The notes under the pieces are model-generated. The model had not been told where the DNA came from and ran no database searches. It saw nothing but the letters and a program-made list of their open reading frames with translations. Positions 1 through 6,753 of a stretch of 10,744 nucleotides of DNA are shown here, piece by piece (the first letter of the stretch is position 1; each line of letters starts with the position of its first letter). The stretch lies in NCBI GenBank assembly GCA_009779455.1, contig WREG01000050.1:1-10744 (forward strand), written 5' to 3'. Source of the stretch: Oscillospiraceae bacterium. Its GTDB lineage: Bacteria > Bacillota > Clostridia > Oscillospirales > Acutalibacteraceae. The position numbers and the translations under genes were made by a program.

Positions 1-1575
1 CGGCACTGAGCCGCCTACGATTTCCTCTTCAAAAATGAGGGCGTCGCTGTCGCAGGGTTCAAAGCGTATGTAAACGTCGCCGAACTGGCCGTGACCGCCG
101 GACTGCTTCTTGTGCCGCCCCTGCACCTCGACCTTTTTGCGTATAGTTTCCCTGTATGCCACCCTCGGCACCGCAAGGTCTACCTCGACGCCGAATTTTG
201 TCTTTAATTTTGATACGATTATGTCCAGATGCTGCTCGCCAAGCCCCGAAAGGACCTGCTCCCTCGTCTCCTCGCTTGTATTGAACACGATGGTCGGGTC
301 TTCCTCCATAAGCTTGCGTAGCCCTGACGCAACCTTGTCCTCCTCGCCTTTTTTACGGACTTTTACGGCCATTGAGAGGCAGGGGGCGGGGAACGCGACT
401 TTATCAAGATGTATAACCTGTTTTTGTGAGCAAAGGGTGTCGCCGGTATTCGCCCCTGTCAGTTTTGTCACTACGCCGATGTCCCCGGCGGGTATGCACG
501 CCGCGTCTTCCGCGGGTTTTCCTCCGTGTGCGGTGATTATTTTGCCCATCCTCTCGCTTTCGCCCGTTTCGGCGTTATATGCGGGGATATCGGAGGTCAA
601 TTTACCCGATATAACCTTGAAAAACGACATTTTGCCCACAAACGGGTCGGCTATAGTCTTAAAGCATACGGCGGCCAAAGGCCCGTTTTCATCGCACGGC
701 ATATCTATTTCTTTTTCATCGTCGTCCTTCGCTTTTTCGCCGCATTTGTCGGATGCGGGGGCAATGGCCGCAATAGCGTCAAGCAGCAGGTTTACCCCGT
801 CCATATTGTAGCCCGAGCAGGCGAAAACCGGGTACAGGTCGCCGTTTGCCACGCCTTCCGCAAGGCCTTTTACGGTTTCCTCCTGCGTGAACGCTTCGCC
901 GTCGAAAAATTTCATCATAAGCTCTTCGTCCGCGCCCGCTACGGCTTCGCCGAACGTGTCTTTAAGCTCGTTTATGCGTGCGTCGTCGGGCATGGTCGTT
1001 TCCGCCGCTTTCCCGTCTTTATAGGTATAGGCTTTGTTGTCCATAAAGCTGACGTAAGCCTTGACGGCGTCGCCTTCCATAAAAGGCGCCGAAACAGGGC
1101 AGATTTTCCCCGGGTAATATTCCTGAAGGGCTTCCAGCGTTTTATAAAAATCCGCGTTTTCGGCGTCGCAGCGTGTGACAGCGAACATTTTCGCGATATC
1201 CCTCTGTTTCGCGGCCCTGAACGCTTTTTCCGCGCCCACGTCGACGCCGAGCCCCGCAGACAGCACTATAAGAGCCGTTTCGGCGGCCCTCATGCCTTCG
1301 GAAAGACCGCTTGCGAAGTCAAAAAGCCCGGGGGTGTCGATTAGATTGACTTTTGTATTTTTCCATTCAAGGGGCGCGACGGCCGTCGATACGGACGACT
1401 TGCGTTTTTTCTCCTCCGGGTCGTAATCCATCACGGTATTCCCGTCGGCGACCCTTCCGAGCCTGTCCGTGGCGCCCGCGAGGTACAGCATGGCTTCGCA
1501 AAGCGTGGTTTTCCCCCTTCCGCCGTGGCCCGCTACCGCGACATTCCTTATATCCTTAGCGTTATATAATTTCAA
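1..1575 (-). CDS. fusA: EF-G-like translational GTPase, 3' end cut off by the window
   Basis: This ribosome-dependent GTPase of the elongation factor G family should act on cytoplasmic ribosomes in translocation or a related step. The 525 visible codons have no stop in frame. Seen: P-loop GHGGRGKT (residues 16-23), switch I region ending in SSVSTAVAPLEW (60-71), DTPG (80-83), domain II (about 300-390), domain III with SGLGEQHLDI (443-451), and the start of domain IV with KKQSGGHGQFGDV (489-501) and EEIVGGSVP at the edge. Roughly 165-175 residues should be missing. The P-loop and switch I resemble the second EF-G type common in Clostridia rather than canonical FusA (GHIDAGKTT), so it is probably a paralogue. 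Odd points: the NKxD motif reads TRCD (134-137), and the usual GSA motif reads CSG (253-255). The start is TTG at 1575, chosen because AGGAGG lies 9 nt upstream and no ATG fits. It lies 52 nt after the PPIase gene, likely in one operon. Family assignment is secure; a standard role in elongation is not. Confidence 0.93.
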   Translation of the reverse strand, partial: MKLYNAKDIRNVAVAGHGGRGKTTLCEAMLYLAGATDRLGRVADGNTVMDYDPEEKKRKSSVSTAVAPLEWKNTKVNLIDTPGLFDFASGLSEGMRAAETALIVLSAGLGVDVGAEKAFRAAKQRDIAKMFAVTRCDAENADFYKTLEALQEYYPGKICPVSAPFMEGDAVKAYVSFMDNKAYTYKDGKAAETTMPDDARINELKDTFGEAVAGADEELMMKFFDGEAFTQEETVKGLAEGVANGDLYPVFACSGYNMDGVNLLLDAIAAIAPASDKCGEKAKDDDEKEIDMPCDENGPLAAVCFKTIADPFVGKMSFFKVISGKLTSDIPAYNAETGESERMGKIITAHGGKPAEDAACIPAGDIGVVTKLTGANTGDTLCSQKQVIHLDKVAFPAPCLSMAVKVRKKGEEDKVASGLRKLMEEDPTIVFNTSEETREQVLSGLGEQHLDIIVSKLKTKFGVEVDLAVPRVAYRETIRKKVEVQGRHKKQSGGHGQFGDVYIRFEPCDSDALIFEEEIVGGSVP

Positions 1576-1590
1576 AATTTCTTTCCTCCT
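1573..1590 (-). promoter_or_regulatory. Ribosome binding site fixing the TTG start of the EF-G-like gene
   Basis: On the minus strand AGGAGG (1590-1585) is followed 9 nt later by TTG (1575-1573), after which the GTPase N-terminus KLYNAKDIRNVAVAGHGG reads in frame. The motif is a near-perfect anti-Shine-Dalgarno match, which compensates for the weak start codon. Confidence 0.85.
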
Positions 1591-1606
1591 GATTTTTTTT
1601 GTGCAA

Positions 1607-1627
1607 ATCCTGACTCCTATACCCTAA
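1607..1627 (-). repeat. Degenerate heptamer repeat tract A
   Basis: Read on the minus strand, three consecutive 7-mers TTAGGGT, ATAGGAG and TCAGGAT share a YAG/TAG core at exact 7-bp spacing. The tract fills much of the 52-nt gap between the PPIase stop codon and the EF-G-like ribosome binding site. The phrase AGGAGTCAGGA closely matches tract C at the end of nfeD (AGGAGTTAGGA). It is short and imperfect, so the call rests on similarity to the other tracts in the window. Confidence 0.6.
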
Positions 1628-3379
1628 TTAGAATCCGCTGTCTATAGTTTTGATTACCTTATTGTACGCCCATTTTTCCGTCGATAATACCGAAGCGGTG
1701 TCTTCATATTCGGTCCTGTTTTCCTCAAGGTATTCGTCCATCCGCCCGTTCGCTATTTCGGTTGTTATGTCATCCTTCCACTTGGGCAGATCAGCCGTTT
1801 TTACGAAGTACATGATGTGGTAGCCGAATATCGTTTTTATTATGCCCGTATCGCCCGGCTGCCTTGCCTTGTCAAAAGACCAATCCTCGAAAGGCTCCGC
1901 ATAAAGGCCCGCCCCGGGGGGCATACCCGTGTAAAGCCCGCCGTTCGGCTCGCTGTTCTCATCCCTGTCCATAGTGAAGTTATCGGCATATAAGGCGAAA
2001 GCTTCCTCTGTCGCTTCCCCTTCTTCCCAGTCCTTTAAGATATCCTCGGCCTCTTTGAGCGCGTCCGCCCACTGTTCTTCCGTAGGCTCGAATCTCTGGA
2101 CGATTTCCCCTTCTTCGTCCCTTATGGGATCGTCCGTTTCGGGCATTATCAATATGTGGCGCACGTCCACCGGCAATTCGTCGTTTCTGTAAGCCGGCTC
2201 GGTCACATACACCACGAAATAATACGAGTCGTTTTCCAATACGCGCTTGTCCCCCTTTGCGCGTTCATCCGCAAACAGCCAGTCGGCGGAATCTTCGCTC
2301 AAATTGGAATACACATCGTCGTAATTTACATATTTTTGCATGGTTGCGCGCTCGTTTTCGTATATGCCCGATTCCAAATCTTCTTCGGTAGCGTACATTT
2401 GCACAAGCTCGTTGAATGATTCGTCGTTCGTTATCTTGCCCATGAACTCATCGGCGCGCTTGCGTATGGCCTCGTCATCCTCTTTGATTTCTTCCGCTTC
2501 GCTTCCGGCGCTTTCATCATCGTGGCCGGCATGATCGGCGTGGTCGGCGTCGGCGGCGGGTTCGGCTTTTTTAAGCAGGAAAATCCTGAAATCCATGTTT
2601 TTATAAATTTTAGGGTCTTCGTCATATTTTCCCATGATTTCGTCTTCCGTCACGCCGTCCCTGAAATCATCGGCTACCTTTGTTTTGTAATTTTCAACAA
2701 GGATCTGTTTTTCAAGAATTTTCTTCAGTGTTTTTTCATTGAGGCCTTTTCCCTTGGCGCGGTTGATATACCTGTTGAGAGAATAGTCCTGAGACGCTGC
2801 CGCCGCGCGCAGCTCTTCAATTGAATCGTTTATGGCGGTTTTATCTTCGTCGGACAGATCAAAGCCTTCATTTATTGCAAGGCCGTAATAATAAGTGAAG
2901 TCTTCAAGGGATTTGACGACGTTTTTGCGGAAATATTCGGCAAAAGTGATCGTGGTTTTGTTGCCTTCCTCGTCCTCTTCCGTGGTAGTCTGGTTTTTGG
3001 GCGATTTGTTGTAATCGAACCCCGTATACATGGCCCCTAACCCCGTTTGGCCGTAATATTCGTCATAATAATGCGTCATGTTGACGTAATTCTGATAAAT
3101 AGTCATATAGAAGTAGTTGTATTCGGCGACGGTGTAGGCTGTCCCCTCAATTTTGATTGTTTTAAGCGCCTTTTGAGGCACCGAGAAAAAGCTCAGGGCG
3201 GCGTATAAAACCAAAAGCGCGGCTATGGCTATTGCGGCTGCCCCTGCCGCCCTGTTGACCGTTTTTTGGAATTTTATCTGGTCGTGGGATTTTTTCTGGT
3301 TTTTTTTCGCGGCTTTCGCTATGCGTTCCTTTCTCTCCTGCCTGTAAAGCTCAGCCTGGGATTTAGTTTTTTTGTCCAT
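1628..3379 (-). CDS. Membrane-anchored parvulin-type (PpiC/SurA-like) peptidyl-prolyl isomerase
   Basis: This is a 583-residue foldase expected to catalyse proline cis/trans isomerisation and chaperone secreted proteins outside the membrane. A very basic cytoplasmic N-terminus (1-43) precedes one transmembrane helix (about 44-66) without a lipobox cysteine, so it is tethered by an uncleaved helix rather than by lipid as in PrsA. A helical SurA-N-like region (about 80-255) follows. The parvulin domain spans about 404-528: VRHILI (406-411), GGLYTGMPPGAG (480-491), EPFEDWSF (495-502), FGYHIMYFV (518-526). Residues 262-395 repeat the same order in decayed form (DFRIFLLKK, then DWLFADERAKGD, then YYFVVYV), suggesting a second inactive parvulin domain. 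A His/Asp-rich stretch (278-288) interrupts it. The ATG start is preceded by AAAGGAAAG and a good promoter. It is the first gene of an operon with the EF-G-like gene. Isomerase activity is inferred from the family. Confidence 0.9.
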   Translation of the reverse strand: MDKKTKSQAELYRQERKERIAKAAKKNQKKSHDQIKFQKTVNRAAGAAAIAIAALLVLYAALSFFSVPQKALKTIKIEGTAYTVAEYNYFYMTIYQNYVNMTHYYDEYYGQTGLGAMYTGFDYNKSPKNQTTTEEDEEGNKTTITFAEYFRKNVVKSLEDFTYYYGLAINEGFDLSDEDKTAINDSIEELRAAAASQDYSLNRYINRAKGKGLNEKTLKKILEKQILVENYKTKVADDFRDGVTEDEIMGKYDEDPKIYKNMDFRIFLLKKAEPAADADHADHAGHDDESAGSEAEEIKEDDEAIRKRADEFMGKITNDESFNELVQMYATEEDLESGIYENERATMQKYVNYDDVYSNLSEDSADWLFADERAKGDKRVLENDSYYFVVYVTEPAYRNDELPVDVRHILIMPETDDPIRDEEGEIVQRFEPTEEQWADALKEAEDILKDWEEGEATEEAFALYADNFTMDRDENSEPNGGLYTGMPPGAGLYAEPFEDWSFDKARQPGDTGIIKTIFGYHIMYFVKTADLPKWKDDITTEIANGRMDEYLEENRTEYEDTASVLSTEKWAYNKVIKTIDSGF

Positions 3380-3419
3380 TGATATAATCTTTCCTTTCGA
3401 TTTCTTATGTCATCAATCT

Positions 3420-3448
3420 ATTCTATACTATTTCACGCATTATTTCAA
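3420..3448 (-). promoter_or_regulatory. Sigma-70/SigA-type promoter of the PPIase/EF-G-like operon
   Basis: On the minus strand a -35 box TTGAAA (3448-3443) and a -10 box TAGAAT (3425-3420) are separated by exactly 17 bp; each matches the consensus at 5 of 6 positions. The predicted start lies near 3413, about 34 nt before the ATG at 3379. AT-rich sequence upstream could act as an UP element. Confidence 0.65.
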
Positions 3449-3459
3449 TAGAAAATATA

Positions 3460-3481
3460 AAAAATATTTTTAAATATTTTT
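3460..3481. repeat. AT-only 10-bp inverted repeat upstream of the PPIase promoter
   Basis: AAAAATATTT (3460-3469) and AAATATTTTT (3472-3481) are perfect reverse complements separated by two T residues. They sit just upstream of the -35 box at 3448-3443, within A/T-tract DNA running to about 3545. It may be an UP element, a curved segment or a protein-binding palindrome; AT-rich composition makes chance occurrence fairly likely. Confidence 0.4.
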
Positions 3482-3545
3482 TTCAGGTTAAAAAGGCACG
3501 TCAAACGCATGAATGAATAAAATATAAATATTTTTATAAATTTCA

Positions 3546-3641
3546 GAAAGCCTGTAGGGGACGACGCCCTCGGCGTCCCGTTTTTAGGCTAGATGTTGTT
3601 GAAATACGGGACGCCGAGGGCGTCGTCCCCTACAAGGCTTC
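3546..3641. repeat. Large GC-rich inverted repeat (REP/MITE-like), possible 3' hairpin of the protease gene
   Basis: The arms 3553-3581 and 3606-3634 are perfect 29-bp reverse complements around a 24-nt loop. The complementarity continues past a single-base bulge into AAGCC/GGCTT. Each arm is itself an imperfect palindrome (GGGACG facing CGTCCC), so the element is nested like paired REP units. Its GC-rich sequence stands out sharply from the AT-rich spacer. It begins 14 nt beyond the stop codon of the CPBP gene on the minus strand, so the transcript would carry a very stable hairpin that could stabilise or end the mRNA. No good U-tract follows, so a classical intrinsic terminator is doubtful. 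A dispersed genomic repeat is the likelier identity. Confidence 0.8.
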
Positions 3642-3654
3642 TTCTATAATAATT

Positions 3655-4416
3655 TTAATAAAGCATAATATAATTGCAGATGTTGAACGTAAAATGCACA
3701 AAAACGGAACCGTAGACGCATTTGTCCCTTCTTGCGACAATGCCGAAGGCTATGCCGCCCGCGAACGTGTAGAAAAGCAGATACAAAAGCCGGGGGAGAG
3801 TGTTGCTTTCAAACAATATCCTGATCGGAAGGTGGACAAACAAAAACAGAACCGACGTAAACGCGATCCCGCGCAAATCGCCGAACCGTTTTGTCATTAC
3901 GCCTTGGATATAGCCCCTGAACATCACTTCCTCGCAAAATGCGATTATCATATTATTGGGTATTTCATGTATAAGGTATGAAAAATCCGCCTTCCCGTCA
4001 TCTGCCAAAAATATCCTTATGGCTAAAATAACGCATGACGTTATAAAAAACGGTATGGCAAACCAAAATTTATTTAAAAATGCCGCCTTGGCGTTTTTTG
4101 TTTTTAACCCGAGCGCCGGGATAAGCTTCGTGTTGAACCCGAATTTTTCTATAATAAGAAAAACGGCGAAAAGCGCCGAAGCGGATAAATATAAAAACAA
4201 AGTAAGGCTTATCAGTTTTTTGTGGTCAAACAAAAAATAAAAGCCTATCGAATATATATGATGCATATAATAGTTAAATATAAAAAACAAAGCAGTAACG
4301 GCAAGCGTGAAAACGGCGCAAAAAACCACACTCCGGTTCAAGTATTTTTTATTATATTGCATGTCCGCTTCGTCCGGGGGCGGGAAATTCAATAATTTCA
4401 AAATTCTTATTATCAA
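3655..4416 (-). CDS. CPBP-family (CAAX/Abi-type) intramembrane metalloprotease
   Basis: This 253-residue polytopic membrane protein belongs to the CPBP (CAAX protease and bacteriocin-processing) family, glutamate-type intramembrane proteases related to Rce1. Seen: hydrophobic segments at about 30-50, 70-91, 118-137, 152-162, 184-199, 209-228 and 235-253. Motif 1 is EEVMFR (E162, E163, R167); motif 2 contains FVHLP (H195); the last motif is HFTFN (H241, N245). All expected catalytic positions are present, so it is probably active. The TTG start at 4416 has AAAGGA placed 7 nt upstream; that site overlaps the stop codon of the preceding sialidase-like gene, which points to translational coupling. 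An in-frame ATG at codon 19 lacks as good a site. Its substrate cannot be read from sequence; the neighbouring single-pass protein is one candidate by inference. Known family roles include peptide maturation, bacteriocin self-immunity and anchoring functions. Confidence 0.9.
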   Translation of the reverse strand: MIIRILKLLNFPPPDEADMQYNKKYLNRSVVFCAVFTLAVTALFFIFNYYMHHIYSIGFYFLFDHKKLISLTLFLYLSASALFAVFLIIEKFGFNTKLIPALGLKTKNAKAAFLNKFWFAIPFFITSCVILAIRIFLADDGKADFSYLIHEIPNNMIIAFCEEVMFRGYIQGVMTKRFGDLRGIAFTSVLFLFVHLPIRILFESNTLPRLLYLLFYTFAGGIAFGIVARRDKCVYGSVFVHFTFNICNYIMLY

Positions 4417-4430
4417 AATAACGTCCTTTA
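4414..4430 (-). promoter_or_regulatory. Ribosome binding site overlapping the upstream stop codon (translational coupling)
   Basis: On the minus strand the sialidase-like gene ends in TAA (4430-4428), whose last bases begin the AAAGGA (4429-4424) that serves the TTG start (4416-4414) of the CPBP gene, with 7 nt spacing. A ribosome finishing the first gene would be positioned to start the second. Confidence 0.75.
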
Positions 4431-6539
4431 AAGTTTTATATCCGCTTCCGCAAAGCTCGGCGTATATATTTTTATGTCGTCGTCGTTTACGGCGGCGATA
4501 TCATAATTTTCGGACTGCAGCCCGGCGCCGGGGAAGTAATCCCCGGCCAATTCGAGAATGTCATATTCCGCGTCCCCTTCGGCGAAAACCATAGCCCTTC
4601 TTCTCTGCCTCAGCCTGTCCAAAAGAATTATCCCCGCTGCGAAAAGCGCTATAAGGCCCGCTATTATTTTCGCAGCATCGCCGCCGTATATGTCAGACAG
4701 CGGAGGATTGCCGGAGGCCGCCCATTCAAGGTTGAACTGCGAAAAAGCGATATAGCCGCCCGGATAAGCCTCGTAAACCACGCCGATGTTGCCGCTGCCG
4801 AGCAGCGTAATGGAAGATCCGGCAAAATATTTTTCATTCCCCTTTAATGACGAGGATGCGTATATATCGTCCGTTTTAAGTTCTTTTTCAAACATCCATT
4901 TTATCTGCCCGTTGTCCTGCACCTCGCCCAAGGTTACGACCCCTGTGCTTTTTGTGGAATCCTTGCCCAAATTCCCCGTCGGATGGCTTGACAGGACATA
5001 CTGCTTCGTTTTGTCCAAAGAATCCGGATACCTTATGCTGACGTTCCGGGATTTATCCTCAGACGAGGGCAGCAGCGCCGCCGATTTAGCGCACCCTACG
5101 GATATCAGATTTTGGGAGGTGTCGCTCCTCCAGCTGTTTCCTCCGTCTATGCTCCTTGAAAAAGGCGTGCGGCCCAATCTTTTCTGCTGCCCGAAAGAAT
5201 AAAGCGTTCCGTCGGACAGCTCTATTATCTGTGTATCGCCCGTGTTTTGAATATAACCCCCGGGCGGCCTGTCCCAGGTTTTCCCGTTGTCGTCGCTGAA
5301 AATAACGGCTGCTTTTCCCCTGCCGCTGACGCAAGGGTAAATAATGCGGTTCATTTTGTTAAAATAAGATTGGTTTTTAAGGCATATGCCCGTCCCGGGG
5401 GAAACAGCGAGATACCCCTTGTCATTCTCGTCCCCCGTCATGAAAGTAATATCGGCGGGCTGGCCGAAAGCGGCGCCGCCGTCGCGGCTTTCAAGCAGCC
5501 ACAGGTACGGCCTGACTGCGGCGCGCAAAGGGGCCGGCGGGGCTTCCACCCCTTCGCACACGAAATAGTCAGGCTTGTCAAGCCAGGGCGCGACTTTATT
5601 TTTCAGCGCGGGGACAGGGGCGGACGCGCTGAACGCGGGCTTGCCCCTGTTTAAATAAATATTTCCGGCATATATGTCAATATCTTTGCCGCTTTCCGGT
5701 TTGGGGGGCATGAGCGGCGGCGGCGCGTCAATATAATCGGGCTCGCCGACGGCGTAATACATATCGCCCAAAGTGCGGTAACCGTATTCAGCCGAAGCCG
5801 ACTGCGGTATATAGTAATCCGTCCGTTCGCCGTCCGGCGCAAATATCCAGCCGTCCTCCCTCACCGTATACGGCAGGGCGGCGTCATTTTTATCTTTTTT
5901 AAAATCAGGCAGTTTTATCCCTGCGAACAGCCTGCCCGACGGAGGCGCGTCTTCATAAAGCGCGGGATAGCTTTTCGCGCCTACATCAATATAAGCGCTT
6001 CTTTCTTCGGTTATTGAGTTTTTATCGGTTCCCCCGCCTTCGGGGAACATGTTCACAAGCATTAAAACACGCCCGTCATACGCTGCGGCCAAAGACGGGT
6101 TTGTAAAACAGAACGCTTTTTTAGCCCCGAAAGCCGTTTTTGAATTTATCTGCCCTATCAGAACCGTCTCAAGCGGCGAAAAACTTTTCCCGTCGTCAAC
6201 GCTCCTCCTGACGGCTATATTTTTGCCTGAGCCGTTTGCCGCGCAAACAGCAGCGATGAGGGCGGAATACGCGTTGTCTTCTTTTGAAACCGCGTTTAAA
6301 AGCGACGGGGAAGAAAAGCCCTGCGCGTTTTGCATGTCGTCTTCGGTAAATTTTATATTATTAGGCAACAGGCCCTTTGCCTGGCCGACAAAAAGCAGGT
6401 AATCCTCAGATTTATATGTTTTATCCACAGGAATTTCATAATTTCCGTAATGCATCCAGTATGCGGACGCGTGTAACGGAAACAATATTATAAAAACAGC
6501 GCAAGCCGCGAATAATTTAACGGTTCTGACCCTTATCAA
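4428..6539 (-). CDS. Membrane-anchored sialidase-fold (BNR/Asp-box) protein, probably catalytically altered
   Basis: This 703-residue surface protein has a signal peptide (about 1-26, cleavage likely after HASA), a long extracellular beta-propeller region, one transmembrane helix (about 622-641), a basic stop-transfer stretch (RLRQRRR, 642-648) and an acidic cytoplasmic tail of about 55 residues. Four Asp-box-like motifs are visible: SVDDGKSF (113-120), SRDGGAAF (351-358), SDDNGKTW (415-422), SIDGGNSW (463-470). TQIIELSDGTL (436-446) and IGVVYEAYPGGYIAFSQFNLEW (within 585-606) match conserved strands of family GH33 sialidases. Where sialidases have FRIP, this protein has FSSP (75-78), so the first substrate-binding arginine is absent, and no acid/base aspartate is obvious before the first Asp box. 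Glycan binding without hydrolysis is therefore possible. The start is TTG at 6539, with a stop two codons upstream and only a weak ribosome site. It is coupled to the CPBP protease gene. Fold is well supported, activity is not. Confidence 0.82.
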   Translation of the reverse strand: MIRVRTVKLFAACAVFIILFPLHASAYWMHYGNYEIPVDKTYKSEDYLLFVGQAKGLLPNNIKFTEDDMQNAQGFSSPSLLNAVSKEDNAYSALIAAVCAANGSGKNIAVRRSVDDGKSFSPLETVLIGQINSKTAFGAKKAFCFTNPSLAAAYDGRVLMLVNMFPEGGGTDKNSITEERSAYIDVGAKSYPALYEDAPPSGRLFAGIKLPDFKKDKNDAALPYTVREDGWIFAPDGERTDYYIPQSASAEYGYRTLGDMYYAVGEPDYIDAPPPLMPPKPESGKDIDIYAGNIYLNRGKPAFSASAPVPALKNKVAPWLDKPDYFVCEGVEAPPAPLRAAVRPYLWLLESRDGGAAFGQPADITFMTGDENDKGYLAVSPGTGICLKNQSYFNKMNRIIYPCVSGRGKAAVIFSDDNGKTWDRPPGGYIQNTGDTQIIELSDGTLYSFGQQKRLGRTPFSRSIDGGNSWRSDTSQNLISVGCAKSAALLPSSEDKSRNVSIRYPDSLDKTKQYVLSSHPTGNLGKDSTKSTGVVTLGEVQDNGQIKWMFEKELKTDDIYASSSLKGNEKYFAGSSITLLGSGNIGVVYEAYPGGYIAFSQFNLEWAASGNPPLSDIYGGDAAKIIAGLIALFAAGIILLDRLRQRRRAMVFAEGDAEYDILELAGDYFPGAGLQSENYDIAAVNDDDIKIYTPSFAEADIKL

Positions 6540-6567
6540 CCTGAATTAACACCCCGATTTCCGATGA

Positions 6568-6637
6568 TTAGCGGTTAGTGATTAAAATCAATAAAACCAC
6601 AATAATTTTCTAATCACTAAATACTATATATTAACCA
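6568..6637. repeat. Degenerate heptamer repeat tract B, two opposed arrays forming a 10-bp inverted repeat
   Basis: On the plus strand TTAGCGG, TTAGTGA and TTAAAAT run head to tail (6568-6588). After 21 bp the complementary form CTAATCA, CTAAATA, CTATATA, TTAACCA follows (6610-6637), again at 7-bp spacing. As a result TTAGTGATTA (6575-6584) and TAATCACTAA (6611-6620) are perfect reverse complements. The tract lies in the 5' untranslated region of the sialidase-like gene. It could be a neutral repeat, an operator, or a weak hairpin in that transcript. Confidence 0.6.
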
Positions 6638-6643
6638 TTATTT

Positions 6644-6672
6644 ATTTTAGCTTATATTTTTAAATAATGCAA
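6644..6672 (-). promoter_or_regulatory. Candidate promoter for the sialidase-like/CPBP operon
   Basis: On the minus strand a -35-like TTGCAT (6672-6667) and a -10-like TAAAAT (6649-6644) are spaced by 17 bp. Transcription would begin near 6637, giving a leader of about 100 nt that contains heptamer tract B. The AT-rich setting makes this weaker evidence than the PPIase promoter. Confidence 0.45.
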
Positions 6673-6709
6673 GGTAAATGTGATAAAATTATAATATTTT
6701 TGGCAACTG

Positions 6710-6739
6710 CTGAAATTGTTCATATTTTTATGCTAAAAT
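6710..6739 (+). promoter_or_regulatory. Candidate promoter for the nfeD-SPFH operon
   Basis: The extended -10 element TGCTAAAAT (6731-6739) has the TGn extension and a 5-of-6 match to TATAAT, with a weak -35 CTGAAA (6710-6715) at 18 bp. An alternative pair is TTGGCA (6700-6705) with TATTTT (6723-6728) at 17 bp. Either places the start at about 6735-6746 and leaves a leader of roughly 70 nt or a little more that contains two competing hairpins. Confidence 0.45.
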
Positions 6740-6753
6740 AAATATAGCTGTAT

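Noticed and set aside
110..811. Plus-strand open frame of 233 codons opposite the EF-G-like gene
   Set aside because: It is antisense to a continuous, clearly homologous EF-G-like coding frame, and its product is low-complexity Ser/Pro-rich with no family resemblance.
526..1344. Plus-strand open frame of 272 codons opposite the EF-G-like gene
   Set aside because: It is a mirror of the GC-biased codons of the GTPase gene, with an Arg/Phe/Val-rich product and no ribosome binding site.
3230..3250. Lipoprotein signal on the PPIase, as in PrsA
   Set aside because: There is no cysteine at or near the end of the N-terminal hydrophobic segment, so it is an uncleaved membrane anchor.
6500..6504. Lipobox LFAAC in the signal region of the sialidase-like protein
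   Set aside because: The cysteine (residue 13) comes before most of the hydrophobic core, and a better signal peptidase I site follows at about residue 26.
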